From the NCBI GenBank assembly GCA_039025395.1, contig JBCCOK010000027.1:1-64000 (forward strand): a stretch of 64,000 nucleotides of DNA, in the 5' to 3' direction. The notes under the pieces are model-generated. The model saw nothing but the letters and a program-made list of their open reading frames with translations. It was not told where the DNA came from and searched no databases. The stretch is from Hoeflea_A sp039025395. GTDB taxonomy: Bacteria; Pseudomonadota; Alphaproteobacteria; Rhizobiales; Rhizobiaceae. Positions 54,242 through 62,390 of this stretch are shown in pieces. Each line of letters begins with the position of its first letter. Position 1 is the first letter of the stretch. Made by a program: the position numbers and the translations under genes.

Positions 54242-54260
54242 ATCAGGCTTAGAGCCTGAT
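54242..54260 (-). terminator. Terminator of the MttB-family gene, overlapping its stop
   Basis: ATCAGGCT (54242-54249) pairs with AGCCTGAT (54253-54260) around a 3-base loop. Minus-strand continuation is TTTTCTCT. It sits between the convergent xsc and mttB-like genes and overlaps the latter's stop codon. Confidence 0.65.
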
Positions 54261-55814
54261 GTCGAACCGGGCCCTGATCGCGGCGTCGAGCGCTTCGGAA
54301 ATATGTCGCGGCACCGGCTGCGACAGGATCGAGTGTTTTTGAGCAATCGCTGTTTCAACGATATCGGGACGACCTTTTTCAACCCATTCCTTCGGGCTCG
54401 TCCTGTCGCCGATGACCGGATAAATATACTCGGTCTGCATCAGAGCAAGGGTCTGCTCGTGGCCCAGATAATGGCCGGGCCCGTTGGTGCAAACATCCTC
54501 AATCGACGCCAGCGATAGCGTTTCGTCGTTTACTTCCACGCCCCGCACGCAACGCAGGCACTGGCCGAGCATATCGTTGTCGATGATCAGGCTTTCGAGC
54601 GAAAAGCCAAGCAGCGAGGCGTGCATGCCTGCTGCCTCGTAGACCATGTTGAGGCCGGAAAGGCCGGCCATGACGTTGGTAATGCCCTTTTCATAACCGG
54701 CTTGAACATCCGGCATTTTTGAATCGGCAATTCCCGCCGCAGACCCGCCTGGCAGATCATAAAAATGGGACATCTGGGCGCAGGCCGCCGAAAGCAATGC
54801 CTGCTCGCCGGAACCGCCGGACATGGCCCCGGTTCTGAGATCGGAAACGAACGGCCATGTGCCGAAGATTGCCGGGTGGCCTTTGGAGATGGCGTTGACG
54901 TAAACGAGCCCGGCAAGCACCTCCGAAACCGCCTGCACGACAGCCCCCGCTATCGCCGCTGGCGCTGTCGCGCCCGCCTGCCCCGCAGACAAAAGGAGCA
55001 CCGGCACCCCGCCACGCACACAGGCCTCTAGGACCCGGCAGGCATCCTCGGCGAATTTGAGCGGCGGGACCACGAAACAGTTCGAATTCGAAACGAACGG
55101 CCGCGCCCGGAATTCTGCTTCACCGCCCGCGATCATGTGGACGAGTTCGAGGGATGGCGCGACACTTTCGACAACACTGAAGCTTGTACCCACATGTTTG
55201 CTGGTCCCAAGAAGGGAGGCATAGAGCGTGTTGAGATCCAGCTCCTCGGGTTCGGCGATATCGCGAGCAACCAGCGGCCTCTGGAAGAAATGAACATTAT
55301 CCAGCGTTTCAACGATGCGGGCCGCGTCATAAAGATCCTTGAGCTTCGATTCGCGGTACTCACGCTTTTCGACGTCGACGATATGGACGGCTGCGCCAGC
55401 CGTGCCGAAATGCACATTGTTTCCGGACAGCAGCAGGTCATGTGACGCATCCTGTGCGTGAAGCGTCATGTTGCGCGCGGCATTCTTGATCGTGTCCATG
55501 ACAAGAGACCGGGGAAAACGAAGCCGGCCATCGTCATGATAGGTAGCACCGACCGCGGTACAAACCTCGATACAGCTGTCGATAGCCTGCCCCAGACCAA
55601 CGTCTTCGAGCACGGTCAACGCTGCTTCGTGAATACGTTCAAGGTCATTCTGTGACAGAGGGCGGTAGGTATCGGACGCCATTCCCGGCTGGACTGGCCG
55701 GACCGACTTCTCCATCGGGGCCGACCTAAGTTTATGGCGCGCCTCGCGCCCGCCGGAACGTCTCCTGCTCTTTTCAACGCCCGGTACGTCAACTTCATCA
55801 ACAAGTCTCGACAT
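54249..55814 (-). CDS. MttB-family (non-pyrrolysine type) methyltransferase
   Basis: 521 residues, uninterrupted, so it is not a pyrrolysine-containing MttB with an in-frame TAG. TIM-barrel trimethylamine-methyltransferase fold with the long N-terminal helix region (YRPLSQNDLERIHEAALTVLEDVG, about 50-73) and the conserved GGSGEQALLSAACAQMSHFYDLP (about 333-355). Characterised homologues (MtgB, MtpB) demethylate quaternary amines such as glycine betaine and pass the methyl group to a corrinoid protein. No corrinoid protein or activase is encoded nearby. The N-terminus is basic (SRRRSGGREARHKLR). It diverges from tauA across operator site 2. Proposed substrate: taurine betaine or a similar quaternary amine. 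Confidence 0.85.
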   Translation of the reverse strand: MSRLVDEVDVPGVEKSRRRSGGREARHKLRSAPMEKSVRPVQPGMASDTYRPLSQNDLERIHEAALTVLEDVGLGQAIDSCIEVCTAVGATYHDDGRLRFPRSLVMDTIKNAARNMTLHAQDASHDLLLSGNNVHFGTAGAAVHIVDVEKREYRESKLKDLYDAARIVETLDNVHFFQRPLVARDIAEPEELDLNTLYASLLGTSKHVGTSFSVVESVAPSLELVHMIAGGEAEFRARPFVSNSNCFVVPPLKFAEDACRVLEACVRGGVPVLLLSAGQAGATAPAAIAGAVVQAVSEVLAGLVYVNAISKGHPAIFGTWPFVSDLRTGAMSGGSGEQALLSAACAQMSHFYDLPGGSAAGIADSKMPDVQAGYEKGITNVMAGLSGLNMVYEAAGMHASLLGFSLESLIIDNDMLGQCLRCVRGVEVNDETLSLASIEDVCTNGPGHYLGHEQTLALMQTEYIYPVIGDRTSPKEWVEKGRPDIVETAIAQKHSILSQPVPRHISEALDAAIRARFDIRL

Positions 55815-56227
55815 CGGACACAGGCTCCCTGTTGCCGTTGGTTGCCGTCGCTCCGATTCTGGACGCTATCATGCGTTTTTGAGCCGCCGATAGAACCAGA
55901 TTTAACGAGTTACGTGCGCCCGAAATGGAGCCAGTTTGGTGAAATTTTGGCAGCAAATTTCACGAACTGGCTGTAAAGAATGCGCTTTTCGCTCTGAGTA
56001 GCGATTGGCACCAAGGGGGAGTCGTGGCTGGCACTACCGATTTCCGCCGCAAAAATTGCCTAATACAGGCTGTAGATTGAAGCAGACTACGGCTGTCGCG
56101 CTCACAAGACAGGCATCGACGGCGTTCAGTCTTTGCTGGGCTATCGTCCAAATCGCAAACCGGAATAACAAAACCGGACCAGCCGGTTACTCATCTTTCG
56201 TAGTGTAGTTAGAACAGGGGAAAGCAC
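55815..56227. other. 413-bp divergent control region, mttB-like / tauA
   Basis: No gene. It contains operator site 2 (55938-55964) within a larger inverted repeat with arms CCAGTT/AACTGG (55929-55972), and a CTGGAC at 55859-55864. The 56000-56220 stretch is featureless apart from a ribosome site for tauA. Confidence 0.6.
55938..55964. promoter_or_regulatory. 27-bp palindromic operator, site 2
   Basis: GGTGAAA-N13-TTTCACG, with arms GTGAAATTT / AAATTTCAC perfect over nine bases. It has identical length and spacing to sites 1 and 3 and is extended outward by AGCCAGTT / AACTGGCT. It lies between the divergent mttB-like and tauA genes and could serve both. Confidence 0.8.
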
Positions 56228-57214
56228 ATGTCCTTACGAATGAAACTGACGTCCTTGGCCTCCGGAGTGGTGATGGCCGCTCTCGGCGGCGTCCATGGCG
56301 CACTCGCTCTCGACGAAATCACGGTCGCCTACTTCCTTGAATGGCCGACCGCGAACCAGGTTGCCCAGATGGAAGAGACCTACGACAAGGAACTCGGCGT
56401 CAAGGTCAATTGGCGCGCCTTTGGCAACGGCAATGAAATGACCCAGGCCATGGTTTCGGGCGACGTTCAGATTGCCTATAGCCAAGGCTTCGTTCCATTT
56501 GTCGTCGGGGTCAGCACCGGTGCGCCTCTAAAAGTTGTCGGCATCGCAGTAACCTATGCGGAAAACGACAACTGCATCGTCCGCAATGATCAGGGAATCA
56601 CCAAGGAAAATGCGACGGATCTGCACGGTAAAAAGGTTGCAACACCGATTGGCAACGTCACCCACTACAAGCTGTTGCGGACCATGGACCATCTTGGTGT
56701 AGACGTAAATCAGTTGGACCTCGTTCAGATGAATCCACCGGATGGTGCGGTGGCACTGGCACGCGGTGACGTTGCGATGGCGTGTGGTTTCGGCGGCGCA
56801 CTGAACCGGATGCGCGAATTTGGCGAGCCGCTGATGACCGGCGCGGAACAGGAAGCCGTTGGGATCAATACATTTGACGTCGTCACTGTTACCGAGGAGT
56901 TTGCCGAGGAACATCCTGATCTGGTCAAGAAGTTCATGGAGGTAACCGAAGCGGCCAATGCGGCCTACAAGTCCAACCCGGACGCGGCATATCCGATCAT
57001 TGCCAGGGCTGCAGGAATGGATGAAACCGCAACCAAGGACTACATGGCCAATTTCGGCTTCCCGAGTGCAGAAGATCAACTCAGCGCCAACTGGCTGGGC
57101 GGTGGCGTCCAAGAAATGACCAAGGGCGTGGCTGACGTGATGGTCGAAGCCGGCGGGATGGATGCCGCACTTGACGACTACAGTCAGTTCATCGACACCA
57201 ACTATCTGAACTGA
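56228..57214 (+). CDS. tauA: Taurine-type ABC transporter substrate-binding protein TauA
   Basis: 328 residues. Signal peptide of about 27 residues ending GALA, then an SsuA/THI5-like NMT1 fold (ITVAYFLEWPTANQ; QIAYSQGFVPFVVGVS; GKKVATPIGNVTHY). These features match bacterial taurine- or sulfonate-binding proteins. AGGGGAAAG precedes the ATG. In this context the ligand may be a methylated taurine rather than taurine itself. Confidence 0.9.
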   Translation: MSLRMKLTSLASGVVMAALGGVHGALALDEITVAYFLEWPTANQVAQMEETYDKELGVKVNWRAFGNGNEMTQAMVSGDVQIAYSQGFVPFVVGVSTGAPLKVVGIAVTYAENDNCIVRNDQGITKENATDLHGKKVATPIGNVTHYKLLRTMDHLGVDVNQLDLVQMNPPDGAVALARGDVAMACGFGGALNRMREFGEPLMTGAEQEAVGINTFDVVTVTEEFAEEHPDLVKKFMEVTEAANAAYKSNPDAAYPIIARAAGMDETATKDYMANFGFPSAEDQLSANWLGGGVQEMTKGVADVMVEAGGMDAALDDYSQFIDTNYLN

Positions 57215-57227
57215 AGATCTCAATCAT

Positions 57228-57254
57228 ACAGGCGGTGCAAGCACCGCCTGTTTT
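57228..57254 (+). terminator. Attenuating terminator between tauA and tauB
   Basis: 11-bp perfect stem ACAGGCGGTGC / GCACCGCCTGT with a 2-base loop, followed by a short TTT. It lies 14 bases after tauA and should reduce read-through into tauBC, leaving the receptor in excess. Confidence 0.7.
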
Positions 57255-57397
57255 GCTGTTGAACGGCCAATCGCGACATTTTCCAAGGCACGAGAGAATT
57301 GCTGCCGCATCCGGCGGGCCGCCGGATTGATGTTTTTGAGTGCTGTTGCGATGTTGAGTCCCAAAAGACTGCGCCCGTTCCAAAACGGAGTTAGAAA

Positions 57398-58195
57398 TTG
57401 ACCGGCATCGCAATCGACAACATCTCCATGGTCTTCACGCTTCCAGGCGGCGGCGACGTCCATGCGCTCCACGACGTCAGTCTCGATATCAAGGAGGGCG
57501 AAATCGTCTCCGTCCTTGGGCCGTCCGGCTGCGGAAAGACCACCCTGCTCAACATTATTGCAGGCTTTCTGGCACCGACGTCGGGCGAGGTGCGGCTGAA
57601 CAATCACACGGTTACAGGTCCGGGTTCGGAACGCGGCATGGTTTTTCAACAAGGCGCCCTGTTCGAATGGCTGACGGTTGCCCAGAACGTTGCGTTCGGG
57701 CCCAACATGGCAGGCAAACCGCGAGCCGAGACAAAGGAAACTGTGCAGCATCTACTCAACACCGTTGGCTTGAAGGATTTCGCCGAAAAACCTGTTTACC
57801 AGCTTTCAGGTGGCATGCAGCAGCGCGTTGCACTCGCCCGTTGTCTCGCCAACGACCCGGATGTGATTTTGATGGATGAGCCACTCGGCGCACTCGACGC
57901 CCTGACACGCGAAAAGATGCAAGGCCTTGTTCTCAAGCTGTGGAAAGAGACCGGCAAGACGATCATTCTTATCACGCATTCCGTAGAAGAGGCCTTGTTC
58001 CTCGGCGAGCGTCTGATCGTCATGGCGCCGCGGCCGGGCCGTATCGAAAAAGTGTACGATCTGCCGTTTGCGGACGAAGCAATGACAAGGAGCCCGCGCG
58101 AAATCAAAGCCGGTCCTGACTTCGTTCGTACCCGCGAAGAAATCCTCTCCATGATCTGGGAAATGGAGGAAGAGATCATGGGCCTGTCGGCATAA
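57398..58195 (+). CDS. tauB: Taurine-type ABC transporter ATPase TauB
   Basis: 265 residues: Walker A GPSGCGKTT, signature LSGGMQQRVALARC, Walker B VILMDEPLGALD, THSVEEA switch. Starts at TTG (57398) with CGGAG about nine bases upstream; the only ATG nearby (11th codon) would remove the first beta strand. It energises the TauA/TauC importer. Confidence 0.9.
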   Translation: MTGIAIDNISMVFTLPGGGDVHALHDVSLDIKEGEIVSVLGPSGCGKTTLLNIIAGFLAPTSGEVRLNNHTVTGPGSERGMVFQQGALFEWLTVAQNVAFGPNMAGKPRAETKETVQHLLNTVGLKDFAEKPVYQLSGGMQQRVALARCLANDPDVILMDEPLGALDALTREKMQGLVLKLWKETGKTIILITHSVEEALFLGERLIVMAPRPGRIEKVYDLPFADEAMTRSPREIKAGPDFVRTREEILSMIWEMEEEIMGLSA

Positions 58196-58214
58196 ATGAA
58201 AGAGGGACACAACA

Positions 58215-59081
58215 ATGGCGGATAAGAAGGAACCATCGGAAGCCGCTATCTGGCTTGGCCTGGCGGACAATACATTCACACGTCAGAAAACAGTCAAGTT
58301 CGGCGACGCCAGTGCCGTCAACTCAGGCCGTTTCTACAGTATTCTCATCATCTGCGGGCTGGCTATGCTCTGGGTGCTCAGCTCGCGCCTCGGGATGATT
58401 GAACCCTTTTACTGGCCGACTGTCGGCGGAACAATCGACCGCATCAGCCTGCTTGTCACTGAGGGATTTCGCAACGTACCGCTTTGGGAACACGTCGGAA
58501 TCAGCGTCTTCCGTGTCCTGACCGGTGTGCTATGCGGCGCGCTCGTTGGTATTCCGCTCGGCTTCGCAATGGGCCTCTCCTCTACCGCGCGGGGTTTATT
58601 CGATCCGATCGTTGAGTTTATGCGACCGATCCCGCCGCTGGCCTTGATCCCGCTGATTATCCTTTGGTTTGGCATCGACGAAACAGCCAAGATTTTTCTG
58701 TTGTTTCTCGCGTCGCTCTTCATCATGACGATCGCCGCGCGCTCCGGTGTGTCAAGCGTGCGCATTTCAAAAGTGCATGCCGCCTATTCGCTTGGAGCCT
58801 CGAAAGCCCAAATCCTCCGCCACGTAATTTTACCCAACGCTTTGCCGGAGATTTTCACCGGATTGCGCACATCAATGGGCGTTTGCTGGGGAACCGTTGT
58901 TGCAGCCGAACTGGTCGCGGCTGACCGCGGTGTCGGTTCGATGATCATGATTGCCAAGAATTTTCTTCAGACCGATACGGTCGTGATCGGAATTATCATT
59001 ATCGGCATCATTGGATACATCATCGAGATTTTCATGCGGTATCTCGAAAGGTGGCTCATTCCGTGGAAAGGCAAAGGCTGA
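58215..59081 (+). CDS. tauC: Taurine-type ABC transporter permease TauC
   Basis: 288 residues. A hydrophilic N-terminal ~40 residues, then about six helices, with the EAA-like loop SKVHAAYSLGASKAQILRHVILPNALPEIFTGLR (about 192-225). Matches SsuC/TauC permeases. It follows tauB by 19 bp. The operon ends here, converging with dehydrogenase copy 2. Confidence 0.9.
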   Translation: MADKKEPSEAAIWLGLADNTFTRQKTVKFGDASAVNSGRFYSILIICGLAMLWVLSSRLGMIEPFYWPTVGGTIDRISLLVTEGFRNVPLWEHVGISVFRVLTGVLCGALVGIPLGFAMGLSSTARGLFDPIVEFMRPIPPLALIPLIILWFGIDETAKIFLLFLASLFIMTIAARSGVSSVRISKVHAAYSLGASKAQILRHVILPNALPEIFTGLRTSMGVCWGTVVAAELVAADRGVGSMIMIAKNFLQTDTVVIGIIIIGIIGYIIEIFMRYLERWLIPWKGKG

Positions 59082-59140
59082 TCAAAGCCGTCGAGTAAGA
59101 GGGCCCTCGGCCGCCATTCACCCGTAATTTTCAAAGGCGG

Positions 59141-61576
59141 TTAGGCCCGCAGTCGTTCATTCTGCGGGTCGTAAACGACTTCCGGTACCACCACCGCATT
59201 GCGTTTTTCGCCATAGATGTCGATCAGCAACTCGGTTCCGACCTCACTGAGTGCGGTGTCGACATAGCCGAGTGCAATGGATTTGCCGGTCCTGTGACCG
59301 AAGCCGCCCGAGGTGATCAGACCGACCCGCGCATCGCCGGAATAGACCGGGCTGCCGTAACCTGCTTCGGTTCCGTCCGCGGGCTCAAGCTCCATTGCCA
59401 CAAACCGCTGTGCAATGCCGTCCTGGCTCTGCTTTATCAGCGCCTCGCGGCCGATGAACTTGGCCTTGTTGAGACGCACGAAGCGGTCAACCGCCGACGT
59501 CAGGGGCGTATACTCCGATGAAAGGTCCTGTTTCCAGGCGCGATAGCCTTTCTCAAGCCGCATCGAGTCCATCGCGTACATGCCGAAATGGCCGACACCA
59601 TGCGCCTCGCCAGCCGCAAGCAGCTGTGCATGAACTGCCGCCATCGTTTCAAGCGGCATATGCAACTCGTAGCCGAGTTCGCCGACATAATTGACCCGCA
59701 GCACCAGGCCCTTCGCCATACCGACGGTAATCGGAGCGGCACACAGCCAAGGCAAGGCTTCGTTTGAAAGATCCTCATCGGCTATGGCGGCAAGGATCTC
59801 GCGCGATTTCGGCCCAGCGATCACCAACGTGCCGAACCGCACCGTGATATCGTCAAGGACAACGGATCCGTCGTCCGGCATATGCTGTTTGAGCCAATCA
59901 CGGTCGTGCCAGTATGCGGCAGCAGGCCCAATCAGCCAGAAACGGTTCTCCGTTAAGCGCGTCACGGTCAGTTCCGTGACCACCCGCCCGCTCGGCGCAC
60001 ACAGATAAGCCAGCGATACGCGACCCTGCCGCGGCAGCGCTCCGGAGATCATGCTGTCGAGCCATGCCCCGGCGCCCTCGCCTGAGAGCTCAAAACGGGT
60101 AAAGCCCGTCAGATCGAGAATACCCGCCCGTTCGGCAACAGTCCTGACCTCTTCGGCAATCGCATCGTCGAAATGCGGGCGTCCAAAGGTCATGTCGGGC
60201 TCGGGCCGGTCGCCTTCGCGGGCAAACCACAGCGGCCGTTCCCAACCACCGAAACTGCCGAACTGAGCGCCACTCGCTGACAATGTATCGTAAAGCGGTG
60301 ACGTCTTGGCCGGCCGGCCCGCCGGCCACGGCCGGTGCGGCGGATGCATTGCATACTCGTTCTGATAGACCTCGATCGCCTTGACGGTCGCGTAGGTCTT
60401 CGTTGCATAGTCGGTAAAGCGACGGGGATCCATGAACCAAAGGTCGAGTTCCGTCTCGCCCTCTGCAATGAACTCGGCGATGACCTTGCCGGCGCCACCT
60501 GCCTGACAGATGCCGAAGGTGAAGACACAAGCCTCCAGGAAATTCGTCAGGCCGGGTGCCGGGCCGACAAGCGGCAAACCGTCCGGCGCATAGGGAATCG
60601 GGCCGTTAATGACTTTCTGGACGCCACCCGTTGCCAGCATGGGCACCCGGGCGCAGGCGGCATTGATATACCATTCGAGCCGCTCCAGATCGTCCGGATA
60701 AAGCTGAAAGGCAAAATCGTCGGGCGTTCCCTCTTTCAGCCAATGCGGGGTCGCCTGCCATTCATACGGCCCGAGGATGAGGCCGTTGCCCTCCTGGCGC
60801 AGATAATAGCTGTCATCCGGATCGCGCAGAAGCGGTATGCTGGTATCGCGCGCTTTCAGCTCGTCGATTGCCTCGGTCACGAGGTACTGGTGCGACATTG
60901 TCACCATGGGTATATCGCGGCCGACCATTTTGCCGATCTTGTCGGCATAGTAGCCCGCTGCATTGACGACCACGTCCGCATTGATGTCGCCTTTGTCGGT
61001 CGTCACATCCCAGCTGCCATCCGCCCTTTGGTTCAGGCCTGTGACGCTGGTGAAGCGAACGATGCTGGCGCCGTTGTCGCGAGCGCCCTTTGCAAAGGCT
61101 TGTGTAAGCTGGGAGGGATCGATGTCACCATCTTCGGGATCCCACAATCCACCCTGCAGATCATGAGTTTCAAGCCACGGATAGTATTTGCCGGTCATCT
61201 CCTGCGGCGAGAGCATTTCCATATCCATGCCGGCCGCATTTGCCATGGCGGCGACATGTTCAAACTCCTGCATCCTTTCCTTCGAATGCGACAGCCTGAC
61301 GGAACCGGTCATGTGACGGTTGATGGGGTAGCCGACCTCATCGCCAAGGCGGTTGTAAAGCCGCGAACCGTAATTCTGCAGCTTCATCAGGTTGAGACTG
61401 CCGGAAAAATTCGGTGTGTTGCCCGCCGCATGCCAGGTCGAACCGGAACTCAGCTCGTTCTTTTCGATCAGGACTGCGTCGGTGATACCGGCAACGGCAA
61501 GATGATACAGGCAACTGGCGCCGACCGCACCTCCGCCGATGATGACAACGCGCGCGTGAGAAGGTAGCTCCGCCAT
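59141..61576 (-). CDS. GcvT-fused FAD oxidoreductase, dimethylglycine/sarcosine dehydrogenase-like (copy 2)
   Basis: 811 residues with the same order as copy 1: DAO/FAD domain (GGGAVGASCLYHL; STWHAAGN with the flavin-linking His), FAO linker and GcvT domains. The substrate pocket region diverges from copy 1: after TWHAAG it reads NTPNFSGSLNLMKLQ against copy 1's LIAQLRATMNMTKLA. The two therefore probably act on different substrates or successive N-methyl steps. AAGGAGAGAACA precedes the ATG at 61576. It lies 83 bp downstream of the XRE-cupin gene on the same strand and is probably expressed from the operator-bearing promoter at 62332. Confidence 0.87.
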   Translation of the reverse strand: MAELPSHARVVIIGGGAVGASCLYHLAVAGITDAVLIEKNELSSGSTWHAAGNTPNFSGSLNLMKLQNYGSRLYNRLGDEVGYPINRHMTGSVRLSHSKERMQEFEHVAAMANAAGMDMEMLSPQEMTGKYYPWLETHDLQGGLWDPEDGDIDPSQLTQAFAKGARDNGASIVRFTSVTGLNQRADGSWDVTTDKGDINADVVVNAAGYYADKIGKMVGRDIPMVTMSHQYLVTEAIDELKARDTSIPLLRDPDDSYYLRQEGNGLILGPYEWQATPHWLKEGTPDDFAFQLYPDDLERLEWYINAACARVPMLATGGVQKVINGPIPYAPDGLPLVGPAPGLTNFLEACVFTFGICQAGGAGKVIAEFIAEGETELDLWFMDPRRFTDYATKTYATVKAIEVYQNEYAMHPPHRPWPAGRPAKTSPLYDTLSASGAQFGSFGGWERPLWFAREGDRPEPDMTFGRPHFDDAIAEEVRTVAERAGILDLTGFTRFELSGEGAGAWLDSMISGALPRQGRVSLAYLCAPSGRVVTELTVTRLTENRFWLIGPAAAYWHDRDWLKQHMPDDGSVVLDDITVRFGTLVIAGPKSREILAAIADEDLSNEALPWLCAAPITVGMAKGLVLRVNYVGELGYELHMPLETMAAVHAQLLAAGEAHGVGHFGMYAMDSMRLEKGYRAWKQDLSSEYTPLTSAVDRFVRLNKAKFIGREALIKQSQDGIAQRFVAMELEPADGTEAGYGSPVYSGDARVGLITSGGFGHRTGKSIALGYVDTALSEVGTELLIDIYGEKRNAVVVPEVVYDPQNERLRA

Positions 61577-61659
61577 TGTTCTCTCCTTCATTCGGACGTT
61601 AGAGTTTGTTGAGCTTCAGCTTTGCAGTACCCGCGTAAGGCGCTGAATCTTAATGAGCT

Positions 61660-62259
61660 CTAGTAGATTGGCGGCGAAACAACCCAGATGGCGACGGCGG
61701 TCTCGCTCGTGTTGTTCTCCCAATAGAATTCTTCCTCCTTGAAACGAAAACTGTCGCCGGCGCGAACCGTGAAAGCGCGCGCTCCAATGCGGATATCCAA
61801 CTCTCCGGCCACCATGTAAGCAGTCTCTTCAGTCATCCGCAGCGTTGGCTCAGACAAGCGCGCACCGGGGGCGAAGACACTCCGCAACACCTCGTAGGAT
61901 CCGCTTAAGTCCGGCGATAGCAACTCCTCGGCAAGCCCCCCTTCGCCTTCGCCGCTCATGCGCCGCAGACCAGACCGCGTAATGCGACCGCGCTCCTCGT
62001 CCGATACATCGGAGAGTACCAGGAACCAGCTTAGCGACACATCGAAAAGCTGTGCCACCTGCCGAAGATCCTGTGTCGACAATTCCGACAGACCGCGTTC
62101 CACCTGGCTCAGAAAACCGACGGAACGTCCGAGCTTGTCCGCCATTTCAGCCAGGGTCATGCCTTTCGACTGACGTATTGCCCTGATATCGCGGCCGATA
62201 TCGGCCGACAGGTGACTGATCAAAGGCTCATAGGCGGCCGCACTGTCGCCGTTTGTCAT
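61660..62259 (-). CDS. XRE-family regulator with C-terminal cupin domain
   Basis: 199 residues. Cro/C1-type HTH (about 22-78, GMTLAEMADKLGRSVGFLSQVERGLSEL) and a small cupin (about 120-195, RMTEETAYMVAGELDIRIGARAFTVRAGDSF). This class (PuuR/SutR-like) senses amines or related small molecules. It precedes dehydrogenase copy 2 in the same operon. Its own promoter bears the 27-bp palindrome found at the other two cluster promoters, so it is the leading candidate for the regulator that binds all three sites. I use the ATG at 62259; a TTG at 62271 is in frame. Confidence 0.87.
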   Translation of the reverse strand: MTNGDSAAAYEPLISHLSADIGRDIRAIRQSKGMTLAEMADKLGRSVGFLSQVERGLSELSTQDLRQVAQLFDVSLSWFLVLSDVSDEERGRITRSGLRRMSGEGEGGLAEELLSPDLSGSYEVLRSVFAPGARLSEPTLRMTEETAYMVAGELDIRIGARAFTVRAGDSFRFKEEEFYWENNTSETAVAIWVVSPPIY

Positions 62260-62331
62260 TTCATGGTCCAAAAATCGTCAATCCGCGCCGATGCATAGAA
62301 GCCCGGCGATGTCCGAACTTCCTTCAACCTT

Positions 62332-62358
62332 CGTGAAAAATCAACTGATTTTTTCACG
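62332..62358. promoter_or_regulatory. 27-bp palindromic operator, site 3
   Basis: CGTGAAA-N13-TTTCACG with perfect arms CGTGAAAAA / TTTTTCACG, upstream of the XRE-cupin gene (about 73 bases from its start). Third copy of the shared element. Confidence 0.8.
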
Positions 62359-62390
62359 AGCGAAGAACGACTGCCCGATGGCTCAAAGGT

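Noticed and set aside
54249..55814. Pyrrolysine-containing MttB
   Set aside because: The frame has no in-frame TAG and is full length, so it belongs to the non-pyrrolysine branch.
60335..61567. 410-codon plus-strand ORF opposite dehydrogenase copy 2
   Set aside because: Antisense to a gene with clear FAD and GcvT domains; no independent ribosome site or domain.
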